DNA of 64,000 nucleotides from Oscillospiraceae bacterium (lineage in GTDB: Bacteria; Bacillota; Clostridia; Oscillospirales; Oscillospiraceae). The notes under the pieces were generated by a model that had not been told where the DNA came from, searched no databases, and saw only the letters and a list, made by a program, of their open reading frames with translations. Numbering within the stretch: position 1 is the stretch's first letter; every line of letters starts with the position of its first letter. Position numbers and translations under genes: made by a program. The stretch is from positions 1 to 64,000 of the forward strand of contig JAFXAQ010000033.1 of NCBI GenBank assembly GCA_017516925.1, in the 5' to 3' direction. Of the stretch, positions 1-7,311 are shown in pieces.

Positions 1-852
1 GAGGGCGGTAATCTGCATGTGATTAAGAACACTGTTGTTAGTTTCCATGTTGAACTGGACAGCGTTGAGGGTGTTACTTTCCAGTGGCAGAGAGAAAAGA
101 TTGCTGGCAGATGGTTTAACGTAAAGAATAACGGCTACGACACCGACACGGTTTCCTTCACCGCATCTCCTTATGGTAACTATCCCTATCGTTGTGAAAT
201 CACCGATGCCAACGGCACCAAGATTTATTCCGGCATCTATACGCTCACTTTCTATGAGCCTCCCATTAACCCCAGAATTGTCAAGAACCCCGTGGATGCT
301 TATGTGCACGCAGGCGGATATGCCACCTTCACCGTGCAGGCTGAAGGCAGCAGTTTCATTGATGACGGTTCCGAAGATACCGGCGTAACCTATCAGTGGT
401 GGAGAAAGAGAGGTAATTCCTCTTGGACATACATTACTGAGACAACATCCGGTTACACTGGTCACAATACCGATACCCTTACTGTTAAGGTTTGGTCTAC
501 TATGGGAACTGGCTATCTGTATATGTGTGAGGTCAAGGATGGCTACGGTAACACTCTGCGGACCACAGAAGTTACGCACTATGTTGTAACGCCTGTTACA
601 ATTACTGCTCAGCCCACTGCTACACTGGGTGAAGATGGTGCAACAGCAACCTTCACTTTCGCCGCTAGTGGTGATGTGAAATCCTATTGGTGGGAGAGCC
701 TTAAGGGCGATACTTGGTATCCCTGTAATTATGAGGGCTATAATACTGATACACTGACAACGAATGTCAAGCGTTCTTACCGTTGTAAGATTACGGATAT
801 GGCTGGTGTTGTTACTTACACCGATGTGGTTGCATTCCCCACAGCCAACTAA
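1..852 (+). CDS. Ig-like-repeat surface protein, C-terminal part (5' truncated)
   Basis: The frame is open from base 1, so the gene starts upstream of the window; the GTG at 19 is only the first start-like codon inside it. The visible 283 residues hold three diverged repeats of about 85-95 residues. Each has a Trp core (QWQ, QWW, YWW), a YxTDTL segment and a closing YxCxITD or YMCEVKD strand, the pattern of bacterial Ig-like modules. The tandem modules suggest a stalk or adhesive part of a secreted cell-surface protein. There is no LPxTG motif or C-terminal membrane anchor: the chain ends AFPTAN. Any enzymatic or anchoring domain must lie upstream. A strong terminator follows. Confidence 0.75.
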   Translation, partial: EGGNLHVIKNTVVSFHVELDSVEGVTFQWQREKIAGRWFNVKNNGYDTDTVSFTASPYGNYPYRCEITDANGTKIYSGIYTLTFYEPPINPRIVKNPVDAYVHAGGYATFTVQAEGSSFIDDGSEDTGVTYQWWRKRGNSSWTYITETTSGYTGHNTDTLTVKVWSTMGTGYLYMCEVKDGYGNTLRTTEVTHYVVTPVTITAQPTATLGEDGATATFTFAASGDVKSYWWESLKGDTWYPCNYEGYNTDTLTTNVKRSYRCKITDMAGVVTYTDVVAFPTAN

Positions 853-876
853 CAGTATAGATCAAAAGATTTCAAA

Positions 877-907
877 GCAGGTGCGGTTCGCCGCACCTGC
901 TTTTTTG
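877..907 (+). terminator. Intrinsic terminator after the Ig-like protein
   Basis: Perfect 10-bp stem (877-886 with 891-900) closed by a TTCG tetraloop and followed directly by six T. It lies 25 bases after the stop codon. Confidence 0.92.
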
Positions 908-912
908 TGGAC

Positions 913-941
913 TTGCGTTCATTGTGATATTGTGCTATGAT
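913..941 (+). promoter_or_regulatory. Sigma-A-type promoter for the GtrA gene
   Basis: TTGCGT (913-918), 17-base spacer, TATGAT (936-941). It sits between the preceding terminator and the ATG at 977. Confidence 0.55.
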
Positions 942-976
942 ACGAAAAAAGAGAAAAGGAGAAATCGAGAATTCAA

Positions 977-1381
977 ATGAAGAATAAATCCTTTTTACAA
1001 GCGGTTAAGTATGCCGTTTTTTCCGTGTCTGCCGGGATTATCCAGGCAGTCAGCTTTGCATTGCTGTTTAATGTACTGCTTGGTGAAAAGCAGGCGCTTT
1101 TCTGGGTCTGCCACATTACCGCTCTGGTGCTGTCTATTCTATGGAATTTTACGTTGAACCGGAAATACACCTTTCAATCTGCCAATAATGTTCCCGTTGC
1201 GATGTTAAAGGTAGCAGGTTTCTATTTGGTATTTACCCCAGTGTCCGCATGGCTAGGTCAGTTGGCAGCCACTGCCGGTTGGAACGGTCTTTTGGTAGAA
1301 GCCCTGACAATGATTGTCAATTTTGTCCTGGAGTTTCTCTATTTTAAGTTTGTTGTATTCCGAGAAGAGAAAAATGCATAA
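977..1381 (+). CDS. GtrA family membrane protein
   Basis: 134 residues with four predicted membrane segments, the usual size and topology of GtrA-like proteins. These are thought to help move polyprenyl-phosphate-linked sugars across the membrane for cell-surface glycosylation. The family signature is visible as the WNFTLNRKYTF segment between helices 2 and 3 and the FxxNFxxxFxxxKFxVF ending. The gene is a single unit with its own promoter and terminator, and no glycosyltransferase partner is adjacent, so its substrate is unknown. The family call is good; the role is inferred from the family. Confidence 0.85.
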   Translation: MKNKSFLQAVKYAVFSVSAGIIQAVSFALLFNVLLGEKQALFWVCHITALVLSILWNFTLNRKYTFQSANNVPVAMLKVAGFYLVFTPVSAWLGQLAATAGWNGLLVEALTMIVNFVLEFLYFKFVVFREEKNA

Positions 1382-1385
1382 AACA

Positions 1386-1420
1386 AGCGTGTTGCAGAAC
1401 AAATGCAACACGCTATTTTT
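1386..1420. terminator. Terminator between convergent genes
   Basis: 11-bp perfect stem (1386-1396 with 1404-1414) followed by a T-run on the + strand. It separates the GtrA gene from the convergent Fe-S/thioredoxin gene. Confidence 0.8.
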
Positions 1421-1423
1421 TGT

Positions 1424-2818
1424 TTATAGGTTTTCTTCTACAATTTTTAGCAAATCTTGATAAGATACTGAACCAACGAATTTCGCAAAAATGATACCGG
1501 TATTATCCAAAACCACGGTGTAAGGGTAAGCATCTCTGCCGCCCAGGGCGGTGTAGTAGCCCTCCGCTCCATTCTGCTTATAATCCTTTGCAAAAATGAT
1601 ATTGGAGTTTGGATAATATTTTTTGATAAACTCCGGAGCCGCATCCGAACCTATATCGGTGTGAACAGCAATGACCTGAACGTTGTCTGGATACATCGAC
1701 GCAATTTGGTCGAAGTAGGGGAGCTCCTCGATACAGGGAGCGCACCATGTGCCCCAGAAGTTTACGATGGTAAGCATTCCTGTTTTGGTTGGATCAATCG
1801 TCCTCCCGGTCAAGCCGGTTTTGTCTATCACGGATAACTGTGCGCTGAAGCCCATCTCAATGGAATTTCCTGTGCCGGAATTTACCCAGGTGTATCCGAT
1901 AGCACCAATGAAAATTGCAACCATTAAAATTGCGCAAATGGATTTTGTAATACGACTTGTTTTGGTTTTTGGGAAAATCCCGGGACGCTTCCAAACTATC
2001 GCCTTGGTGGGACAAGTGTCCACGCAATCTCCACAGCTGATACATTCCCGGTCGCCGGGGCGCTTGATATCCATTAAACACCGGGAGGTACACAATCCGC
2101 AATCGGTACACTTGTGGGTTTCCACTTGAATACCAAAAAAGGAAAGTCTGTTAAACAGCCCATAGAATGCGCCAAGGGGGCAAATAAATCGGCAGAACAG
2201 CCGGAAGATGAACATACATCCAACCAAGATGCTAACTGTCAGCAAAAATTTCCAGTTGAACAGGGGACCCAGCATAGACAGATAACTGGCGTTTGCTGCG
2301 TTGCTTAACAAAATCAATCCGCCTTCTAAAGTGCCGGCGGGGCAGATAAATTTGCAAAATGCCGGCAGCGGCATATCCTTAAGCGCATATCCAACGGGAA
2401 TCAAAACGACAAAAACAACCAGAAAAAGATACTTACAAAGAGAAAGAACCCGTGTAACCGGACATTTCTTCACCTTTGGCGTCCTTGTTTTATATAACAG
2501 CTCCTGTATCAGCCCAAAGGGGCACAACCAGCCGCAAATCAGTCTGCCGAATAATATGCCGTACAGCAACAAGATGCCACCCACATAATAAAGGGTGCTG
2601 TGACCGGCGCTGAAGGCGCCTTGCAGTGCACCCAAGGGGCAGGCGCTGATGGCGCCGGGACAGGAGTAGCAGTTAAGACCCGGGGTGCATAGCAGTTTGC
2701 TGCTGCCCTTATAAATGCTTCCGCTGACAAAACCCTTCAGGTTTGCGTTCAGCAGTAGACCAAAATAAAGCTGCATCAGTTTCCGTTTCGACGGAAGCCA
2801 TTTTTTGATTTTTTCCAC
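1424..2818 (-). CDS. Membrane 4Fe-4S protein (NapH/NosR-like) fused to TlpA-type thioredoxin
   Basis: 464 residues, GTG start at 2818. Residues 15-220 form a polytopic membrane domain with Cys-Pro pairs (LCPFG near 99, ICPAG near 159, ICPLG near 212), as in NapH/NosR/CcoG-like electron-transfer proteins. Residues 237-270 are a two-cluster ferredoxin (Cys 237, 240, 243, 247 and 259, 262, 265, 269). After another membrane helix (about 293-312), residues 325-464 are a TlpA/ResA-like thioredoxin with WCAPC at 358-362, placed outside the membrane by the predicted topology. The layout suggests electrons pass from cytosolic Fe-S donors to an extracytoplasmic disulfide reductase. It lies just downstream of a CXXC mini-protein and a C-GCAxxG-C-C protein, which suggests one redox operon. 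Confidence 0.85.
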   Translation of the reverse strand: MEKIKKWLPSKRKLMQLYFGLLLNANLKGFVSGSIYKGSSKLLCTPGLNCYSCPGAISACPLGALQGAFSAGHSTLYYVGGILLLYGILFGRLICGWLCPFGLIQELLYKTRTPKVKKCPVTRVLSLCKYLFLVVFVVLIPVGYALKDMPLPAFCKFICPAGTLEGGLILLSNAANASYLSMLGPLFNWKFLLTVSILVGCMFIFRLFCRFICPLGAFYGLFNRLSFFGIQVETHKCTDCGLCTSRCLMDIKRPGDRECISCGDCVDTCPTKAIVWKRPGIFPKTKTSRITKSICAILMVAIFIGAIGYTWVNSGTGNSIEMGFSAQLSVIDKTGLTGRTIDPTKTGMLTIVNFWGTWCAPCIEELPYFDQIASMYPDNVQVIAVHTDIGSDAAPEFIKKYYPNSNIIFAKDYKQNGAEGYYTALGGRDAYPYTVVLDNTGIIFAKFVGSVSYQDLLKIVEENL

Positions 2819-2822
2819 CCCA

Positions 2823-2993
2823 TCACCCCAATCCTATACACTCGGAGCAGATATTGATGGCCTTTGTCATAACATCCTGGGTGCCGCCGGTAAGAAAGCC
2901 CAGAGCAGTCAAAACCAGTGCAGCAGCAAGAATGCCCCATCTCAAAAGAACGGAGCATTTACCCAAGTCCAATTTTTTGCGTGGTTTCGTCAT
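2823..2993 (-). CDS. CD1871A-like CXXC mini-protein
   Basis: A 56-residue frame starts at ATG 2993. It has a basic N-terminus (MTKPRKK), one hydrophobic helix (about residues 20-37) and the terminal motif CSECIGLG. That ending is characteristic of the small proteins annotated in clostridia as CD1871A family CXXC motif-containing, which are usually next to a membrane 4Fe-4S protein. Here the stop lies 4 bases before the GTG of the Fe-S/thioredoxin fusion and the gene begins 3 bases after the C-GCAxxG-C-C gene, so the three are probably co-transcribed. The CXXC could be a redox dithiol or metal ligand at the membrane; its function is unknown. Confidence 0.75.
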   Translation of the reverse strand: MTKPRKKLDLGKCSVLLRWGILAAALVLTALGFLTGGTQDVMTKAINICSECIGLG

Positions 2994-2996
2994 ATG

Positions 2997-3446
2997 TTAC
3001 CTCTCAACAGGGTGCTCTGCAATATAAGCATCCAAAATCTTAGCAGCCAGCATGACCAACCGTGTACAGGGGCGCTGCTTATAAAATTCTGCGGTTCTAG
3101 GTGTGGGATTGGGGTCGGAGGGAGGATTCTTGAGAATTTCCCGACAGACGATGGAGCCTGCCTCCTCCCGGAATTTTCCGGCCAACTCCTGAACCAGCGC
3201 ATAATGCGCCTTGGGGCCGCCTTCCAAAGGCTCTTCGTAGCCATACAAAAGTCCTGCCACCATCAGCATACCGCTGACAGCTCCACAGACCTCCCGCATC
3301 CTGCCCATTCCGCCGCCAAAAGAAGATGCCATTCTGGCGCTGAATTTCTCATCCAACCCGGTTACATCGGAAAAAGCCACCGCAATGGCCTGGGCGCAGT
3401 TATAGCCCTTTAAAAACAGCTCTGCGGCATAAATACTGTGATCCAT
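2997..3446 (-). CDS. C-GCAxxG-C-C family redox protein
   Basis: 149 residues beginning MDHS, with a clear ribosome site (GGAG) upstream of ATG 3446. The family pattern is present: GYNCAQA, then GGGMGRMREVCGAVSG, then later single cysteines (VCREIL and RPCTRLV). Members are small, probably cytosolic proteins with conserved cysteines thought to bind a metal cluster or act in redox reactions, often encoded beside Fe-S or selenium-related genes. It is the first gene of the apparent three-gene redox operon running down to 1424. The family call is solid; the biochemical role is not established. Confidence 0.85.
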   Translation of the reverse strand: MDHSIYAAELFLKGYNCAQAIAVAFSDVTGLDEKFSARMASSFGGGMGRMREVCGAVSGMLMVAGLLYGYEEPLEGGPKAHYALVQELAGKFREEAGSIVCREILKNPPSDPNPTPRTAEFYKQRPCTRLVMLAAKILDAYIAEHPVER

Positions 3447-3458
3447 ATGAAAACTCCT

Positions 3459-4004
3459 TTATTCTTCCGCTGTCAGGCACACATACCGAGGCGTATGTGC
3501 CATTGCCGGAATGACGGTGTTAATTAAATCGCTTGTTTTCAATTTCAAACTGGAGGTGTTGACACAGGGGTGGCAACCAATAAAATCAGCAGCCAGCAGT
3601 TCTTCGTCAATCAAAAGCTGCACCCGGTTTTCCTTATCGTTCATAAGTCCCAGTACACTCAGGGAACCGGGGGTGATGTCCAAATAGGCTTCCATATATT
3701 CTCCATTGGCAAAGGACAGCCGGGAAGAACCAATCTGTTTGGAAAGTACAGAGGTTTTAAATTGCTTGTCCCCGGGAAGCATCAGCAGATAAAAGTCTGT
3801 GCATTGCCGGTTGCAAAGCAGTAGGTTTTTGCACATAGCTGCGTCCATGGTCCGGTCGATTTCCATACAAGCTTCCATAGTCATCGCCGCCTGGTGGTCA
3901 ACCCGGTGATAGACAATGCCCAGCTTATCCAAAAAATCGTAAACACGCATTTCTTTGTTCAGACGACCGTCGCGGTTGGAAGGTCTGCCTTGCTCTAAGC
4001 GCAT
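3459..4004 (-). CDS. Prolyl-tRNA editing protein (YbaK/ProX family)
   Basis: The ATG at 4004 is chosen over an in-frame GTG at 4013 because an AAAGGGTG ribosome site sits upstream of it; this gives 181 residues. Family features are the N-terminal YDFLDKLGIVYHRVDH segment, CKNLLLCN, the KxFK-like stretch, GSLSVLGLMND and the HPCVNTSSLKL segment near the end. Such proteins hydrolyse mischarged Ala- or Cys-tRNA(Pro) in trans, preventing misincorporation at proline codons. The gene lies 12 bases upstream of the redox operon on the same strand, so read-through is possible without any obvious functional link. Confidence 0.85.
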   Translation of the reverse strand: MRLEQGRPSNRDGRLNKEMRVYDFLDKLGIVYHRVDHQAAMTMEACMEIDRTMDAAMCKNLLLCNRQCTDFYLLMLPGDKQFKTSVLSKQIGSSRLSFANGEYMEAYLDITPGSLSVLGLMNDKENRVQLLIDEELLAADFIGCHPCVNTSSLKLKTSDLINTVIPAMAHTPRYVCLTAEE

Positions 4005-4056
4005 AAAAATCACCCTTTCTGCGTCATTTTACCACAAAAAGGGGAGAAGGGCAATA

Positions 4057-4118
4057 TAAAAAAGAAATGACCCTTGACTGTGCCGTTTTTGGCTTTTTCT
4101 CAGTCAAGGGTCATTTCT
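4057..4118 (-). terminator. Intrinsic terminator ending the minus-strand noncoding transcript
   Basis: Perfect 18-bp inverted repeat (4063-4080 with 4101-4118). On the minus strand it is followed by five or more T, so it terminates leftward transcription. It marks the 3' end of the noncoding region 4119-4507. Confidence 0.8.
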
Positions 4119-4507
4119 GTTCACTCTTAGTATCTAACATCATTGGTTAACCTCGCTTTCTACAGTCTGCGACACGTCCTTTACACATCCACCCAGTTTA
4201 ACCAATCACGACTTCCAGACGATATTCCCATCAGCGGGATGCTCTTATGTGTGGTCAGGATACTTTGTAAAGGCTTGTCTGCAGCTCAGGCTCTCAAACC
4301 GGACCGTACTTACAGTTCCAAATGTGGATAACGAAAAATTTTTATATGTAAATCGCTAAGAAATTTTTTGACTTCCCATCTACTTCAAAACAAACTTCCA
4401 TTAAAATGAAACTTCCTTATTCATATTCCGGGAACTGTCAGCTTGTATCCAGGTTGTATTAAGTTGTGAGCTGCTTGTTTACGTGTACATTGGTATCACC
4501 TCTTTGT
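4057..4507 (-). ncRNA. Candidate structured noncoding RNA of about 450 nt, family unknown
   Basis: This stretch has no credible gene but has a minus-strand promoter at 4514-4542 and a terminator at 4057-4118. Read on the minus strand it contains long-range complementary segments. (a) ACAGTTCC (4438-4431) pairs with GGAACTGT (4319-4312). (b) A compound stem is formed by CTGC, GACA, CCTTTACA, ATCC (4284-4258) with GGAT, TGTAAAGG, TGTC, GCAG (4190-4167), 20 bp in four helices. (c) ATTGGTTAA (4206-4198), in the loop of (b), is complementary to TTAACCAAT (4150-4142) downstream of it, a possible 9-bp pseudoknot. (d) AAAAATTT and AAATTTTT form a local hairpin near 4363-4330. It does not read as tmRNA, RNase P RNA, 6S or SRP RNA. 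A leader role is unlikely because the terminator precedes the next gene. Confidence 0.5.
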
Positions 4508-4513
4508 GTCTAT

Positions 4514-4542
4514 AATATAACACAAGAAAAGGCACTTTGCAA
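4514..4542 (-). promoter_or_regulatory. Promoter for the minus-strand noncoding transcript
   Basis: On the minus strand: TTGCAA (4542-4537), 17-base spacer, TATATT (4519-4514). A ribosome-site-like AGAGGTGAT and a three-codon ATG TAC ACG TAA follow, so the transcript begins with at most a tiny upstream ORF. Confidence 0.6.
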
Positions 4543-4617
4543 GATGGCAAATTGTACAAAATAAACAACTTTCTTTTGGTTAAATCGCAGAAGTTGTGCA
4601 AAATCACAAAGAAATCA

Positions 4618-4647
4618 TTGACGACAGCGCAACAGCTGTGATACAAT
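4618..4647 (+). promoter_or_regulatory. Promoter-like pair placed directly before a terminator
   Basis: TTGACG (4618-4623), 18-base spacer, TACAAT (4642-4647). The expected start site is only a few bases before the hairpin at 4656. Either a very short transcript is made or the match is fortuitous. Confidence 0.4.
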
Positions 4648-4655
4648 AATTTTGT

Positions 4656-4686
4656 TGGGCGGTCAAAATGACCGCCCACTTTTTTG
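4656..4686 (+). terminator. Intrinsic terminator facing the methylase gene
   Basis: 10-bp perfect stem (4656-4665 with 4669-4678), three-base loop and a C followed by seven T on the + strand. It lies just beyond the 3' end of the convergent methylase gene. Confidence 0.8.
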
Positions 4687-5796
4687 TCAATAATTCGTGA
4701 TAATCAGATGCTCTGCGTCCCGGTCGTTTCGGCTGCGTACATTGTAAGTATACTGCTTATCAAAGCTGTGGATATGGAAATCCTTGTAAAGGCTCCAGAT
4801 GAACTCGGTGTTTTTGATAATCAGCAGGAATTTGGCGGGCGTATTCTTTAAAGCCTCTGCCAGCCGTTCCTGGTCGTACTTGGTAAAGTCTTTTCCCTCG
4901 TAATCGGAAAAGTCCGTATCGTAGGGAGGGTCCAAAAACAGAAAATCATCTTCCGTCAAATTCAGCTCCGCAAAGAATTCCGCAAAATCCTGACAGTGCA
5001 TCTGGGTTCTGGACAGCAGCCCTGCCATATCCGCCTGATACATATTCTTGATTTTGGCGCCCATATCCTTTTTGTTGTAGGACATACCGCCGTAGGGAAT
5101 GTTAAATTCTCCGGCAGCGTTGTACCGGAACATAGAGCCGTAGCAATATTCACGGATAAAGTAGAAGTTGGCGGCACGGTAAGCATCGTTGGGGGCCTCA
5201 ATCCGGGCAAGCCCAATGTCATTAAATACCTTCCGGAAATACATATAATAGCCGCTGACAAAGCCGGTGACGAAGTTCTCACACAAATCCTCTGTGGAGA
5301 AGGGCTTCTTGTTGTAGTTGTCTACGGTCCGGCGGAACTTATCTACTGCCATCCGGTGTACCTGTCGGTTAAATTCCGGATCGTTCAGCACCAGCAGCTC
5401 CCGGAAGTCCGGGTTGAGCTTTTCTGTCTGCTTGCACACAAAGTCCCACAGCACATCCGACAGCTGTTCTTCATTCAAAAAGCTGTCCTTGTACTTAAAG
5501 AAAATGTGCATCATTTCCAGGGCTTGCCCCCGGCAAATATCCATCAGACCCTGGAAGCTGTCCCAGTAGCACATCAAAAGCCGGTAAAGCTCCCAATCCT
5601 GCTCCTTCACCAGCCGGTAAAACAGCATCAAATCCTGAGAGATATCGTTAATGGCAGCGCATTCCGGCTCCAGGTCAAAATACAGAGCGCCGCCGCCAAA
5701 AAAAGGCTCCACATACCGCTTGTGGGGCGGAATGAAGTCTTTGATAATTTCGATTTCCCGGGATTTGCCACCGGGCCACTTAATCAAGGGGTTCAC
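4687..5796 (-). CDS. D12-class DNA adenine N6-methyltransferase (Dam-like)
   Basis: 369 residues, GTG start at 5796 behind a GGAGGTGAT ribosome site. The N-terminus carries the MTase/SAM-binding motif (KWPGGKSREI, then VEPFFGGGALYFDL). The catalytic DPPYDTDF motif lies in the C-terminal third, preceded by DFLFLDPP. This motif order defines the alpha-group D12 family that methylates adenine in short duplex targets such as GATC. No cognate restriction gene, helicase or phage gene is nearby, so it looks like a solitary methyltransferase for regulation or mismatch repair. The central region is about 80 residues longer than E. coli Dam. Target sequence cannot be read from the sequence. Confidence 0.88.
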   Translation of the reverse strand: MNPLIKWPGGKSREIEIIKDFIPPHKRYVEPFFGGGALYFDLEPECAAINDISQDLMLFYRLVKEQDWELYRLLMCYWDSFQGLMDICRGQALEMMHIFFKYKDSFLNEEQLSDVLWDFVCKQTEKLNPDFRELLVLNDPEFNRQVHRMAVDKFRRTVDNYNKKPFSTEDLCENFVTGFVSGYYMYFRKVFNDIGLARIEAPNDAYRAANFYFIREYCYGSMFRYNAAGEFNIPYGGMSYNKKDMGAKIKNMYQADMAGLLSRTQMHCQDFAEFFAELNLTEDDFLFLDPPYDTDFSDYEGKDFTKYDQERLAEALKNTPAKFLLIIKNTEFIWSLYKDFHIHSFDKQYTYNVRSRNDRDAEHLIITNY

Positions 5797-5849
5797 CGGA
5801 TCACCTCCAAATTAGTCATAGTATAGCATATTTTGTCGCCAAAGAAAAG

Positions 5850-6077
5850 CTAAATCTCAGTAAATTCGTAAATATAACGTACCGCACCATTGTCAAAGGT
5901 GTAAAGAATGTGCCCATCCTCGGAAAGTTCTTTTTCAAACCGGTCAAAATCCTTGCCGTGCTTTTGCTTTATGTAGTCGTCAGGACTTGCCAGTTCTGCT
6001 TCTTCAAAGCTGGTTTGGGGGTGGGCAGCGCCGGCACAGCCATTGAGATAGGTAAGTACGATTTCGTATTCTTTCAT
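5850..6077 (-). CDS. Small hypothetical protein
   Basis: 75 residues from ATG 6077, chosen because GGAGGAA lies at ideal distance upstream; the longer in-frame extension overlaps the upstream gene. The product is acidic and starts MKEYEIVLTYLNGC. It has a KHGKDFDRFEKEL amphipathic stretch and ends in a beta-rich IRYIYEFTEI-like tail (VRYIYEF). I recognise no family. It lies 13 bases after the TrmH-family gene on the same strand and is probably co-transcribed with it. Confidence 0.6.
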   Translation of the reverse strand: MKEYEIVLTYLNGCAGAAHPQTSFEEAELASPDDYIKQKHGKDFDRFEKELSEDGHILYTFDNGAVRYIYEFTEI

Positions 6078-6090
6078 CTTATGTTCCTCC

Positions 6091-6891
6091 TTATCGTGCC
6101 CGCAGCTCCCAAAAAGCCACAGCGCTGGCAGCGGCAACATTTAAGCTGTCCACACCGTGATACATGGGGATTTTCACGGTATAGTCGCATTGGCAGATGG
6201 CAGCATCGGTAAGCCCTTCTCCTTCGGTGCCCAGCAAAATTGCCAGCTTCGGCTCTTTCTGCAATCGCACATCGTCAATGGAAACGGTATCGTCCTTGAG
6301 CGCCATAGCTGCCACTTTAAAACCCAATTCCCGTAAGTACCCAACCGGCTTGTCCCAAAATGCCCAGGGCACCTGAAACACCGTGCCCATACTGACTCTT
6401 GCGGACCTGCGGTACAACGGGTCACTGCACCCGGGGGTCAGCAAAACTGCGTCCATACCCAAAGCAGCGGCGCTGCGGAAAATGGCGCCCAGATTGGTGG
6501 GATTGACCACATCCTCCAGCACTGCAATCCGCCGGGCGGACTGAATAACCGCCTCACTGCAGGAGGGTTTTGGGCGCTCCATAGCGCACAGTAGTCCTCT
6601 TGTGAGCTTGTAGCCGGTCAGCTGCGCCAGCACCTTGTTTTCTCCGGTATAAACCGGCACATCACCGCAACGGCGAATAATTTCTTCTGTTTCCGGGTTA
6701 AAATTGTTTTCCTCAATCAAAACAGAAACCGGCTTACATCCGGCATCCAGGGCTCTTGCGATAACCTTGGGGCTTTCCGCAATAAAAAGCCCCTGCTGCG
6801 GTCCCGGCACCTGCGCCAACTGGGCCTCCGTCAGCCGGGCATAGACATCCAGCCGGGGGTCGGCAAGGTTTGTTACGTTAATTATCTGCAT
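6091..6891 (-). CDS. TrmH/SpoU-family RNA 2'-O-methyltransferase
   Basis: 266 residues. An N-terminal substrate-binding region (about 1-95) is followed by the SPOUT methyltransferase fold with its three motifs: NPTNLGAIFRSA (motif 1), LLGTEGEGL (motif 2) and IPMYHGVDSLNVAAASAV (motif 3), which form the trefoil-knot SAM site. It should methylate a ribose 2'-OH in rRNA or tRNA; the target is not predictable from sequence alone. Its start overlaps the end of the upstream Cys-rich gene by 14 bases, which implies translational coupling. Confidence 0.9.
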   Translation of the reverse strand: MQIINVTNLADPRLDVYARLTEAQLAQVPGPQQGLFIAESPKVIARALDAGCKPVSVLIEENNFNPETEEIIRRCGDVPVYTGENKVLAQLTGYKLTRGLLCAMERPKPSCSEAVIQSARRIAVLEDVVNPTNLGAIFRSAAALGMDAVLLTPGCSDPLYRRSARVSMGTVFQVPWAFWDKPVGYLRELGFKVAAMALKDDTVSIDDVRLQKEPKLAILLGTEGEGLTDAAICQCDYTVKIPMYHGVDSLNVAAASAVAFWELRAR

Positions 6892-7246
6892 CCTGAACCC
6901 CCTGCGTTTCCAGCATATCCAAAACCAGCTGTCCCCGCTGAGTCAGCGCCATACTGCCGTGTACCGGATAGCCTTGGTATGCGCCCATATCGGCCCCGGA
7001 AAGGGGCTTGTCATAGTCCAGAGAAATCAGGGCTTTTTGTTCCAATGCCTGTAAAATTAGGCTGTATTCTGCAGGATTGTATCGGGTGTCCTCCAAATAA
7101 ACCGGGGTCATATCACTTGCTTTCCGGGCAACAGGCAAAAAGGGAATTTGCCCCAAGGTCTGCAGAAGGTCGATTTCTCCGTTGCTCAGTGTCAATGTCT
7201 TGGCGCAGCCTCCGCAGCTGCCGCAATTTTTGCTGCACTGTGTCAT
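6878..7246 (-). CDS. Hypothetical protein with Cys-rich N-terminus
   Basis: 122 residues. Residues 4-14 are CSKNCGSCGGC, a possible metal-binding cluster; the rest appears to be a small alpha/beta domain with a winged-helix-like end (LILQALEQKALISL, then MALTQRGQLVLDML). That end resembles small HTH-type folds but is not diagnostic. It overlaps the methyltransferase gene, and divergent trxA starts 66 bases away. I do not recognise the family. Confidence 0.65.
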   Translation of the reverse strand: MTQCSKNCGSCGGCAKTLTLSNGEIDLLQTLGQIPFLPVARKASDMTPVYLEDTRYNPAEYSLILQALEQKALISLDYDKPLSGADMGAYQGYPVHGSMALTQRGQLVLDMLETQGVQDADN

Positions 7247-7255
7247 AGTTATACC

Positions 7256-7283
7256 TTGCCTTTTTGTCGTTTGTGGTTATAAT
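7256..7283 (+). promoter_or_regulatory. trxA promoter
   Basis: TTGCCT (7256-7261), 16-base spacer, TATAAT (7278-7283). AAAGGAGG follows just before the ATG at 7312. Confidence 0.65.
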
Positions 7284-7311
7284 AATAGCATAACACAAAG
7301 GAGGTTGCAAT

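Noticed and set aside
2776..2958. Alternative minus-strand frame with ATG start at the Fe-S/thioredoxin gene 5' end
   Set aside because: It lies out of frame across the CXXC mini-protein and the GTG start; the coupled CXXC gene explains the region better.
4261..4330. Resemblance to group II intron domain V (GTACGGTCC segment)
   Set aside because: The pairing around it is poor, no catalytic triad hairpin or reverse-transcriptase gene is present, and boundaries do not fit an intron.
4143..4331. Small plus-strand ORF in the noncoding region
   Set aside because: No ribosome site, no family features, and it overlaps the paired segments of the candidate RNA on the opposite strand.
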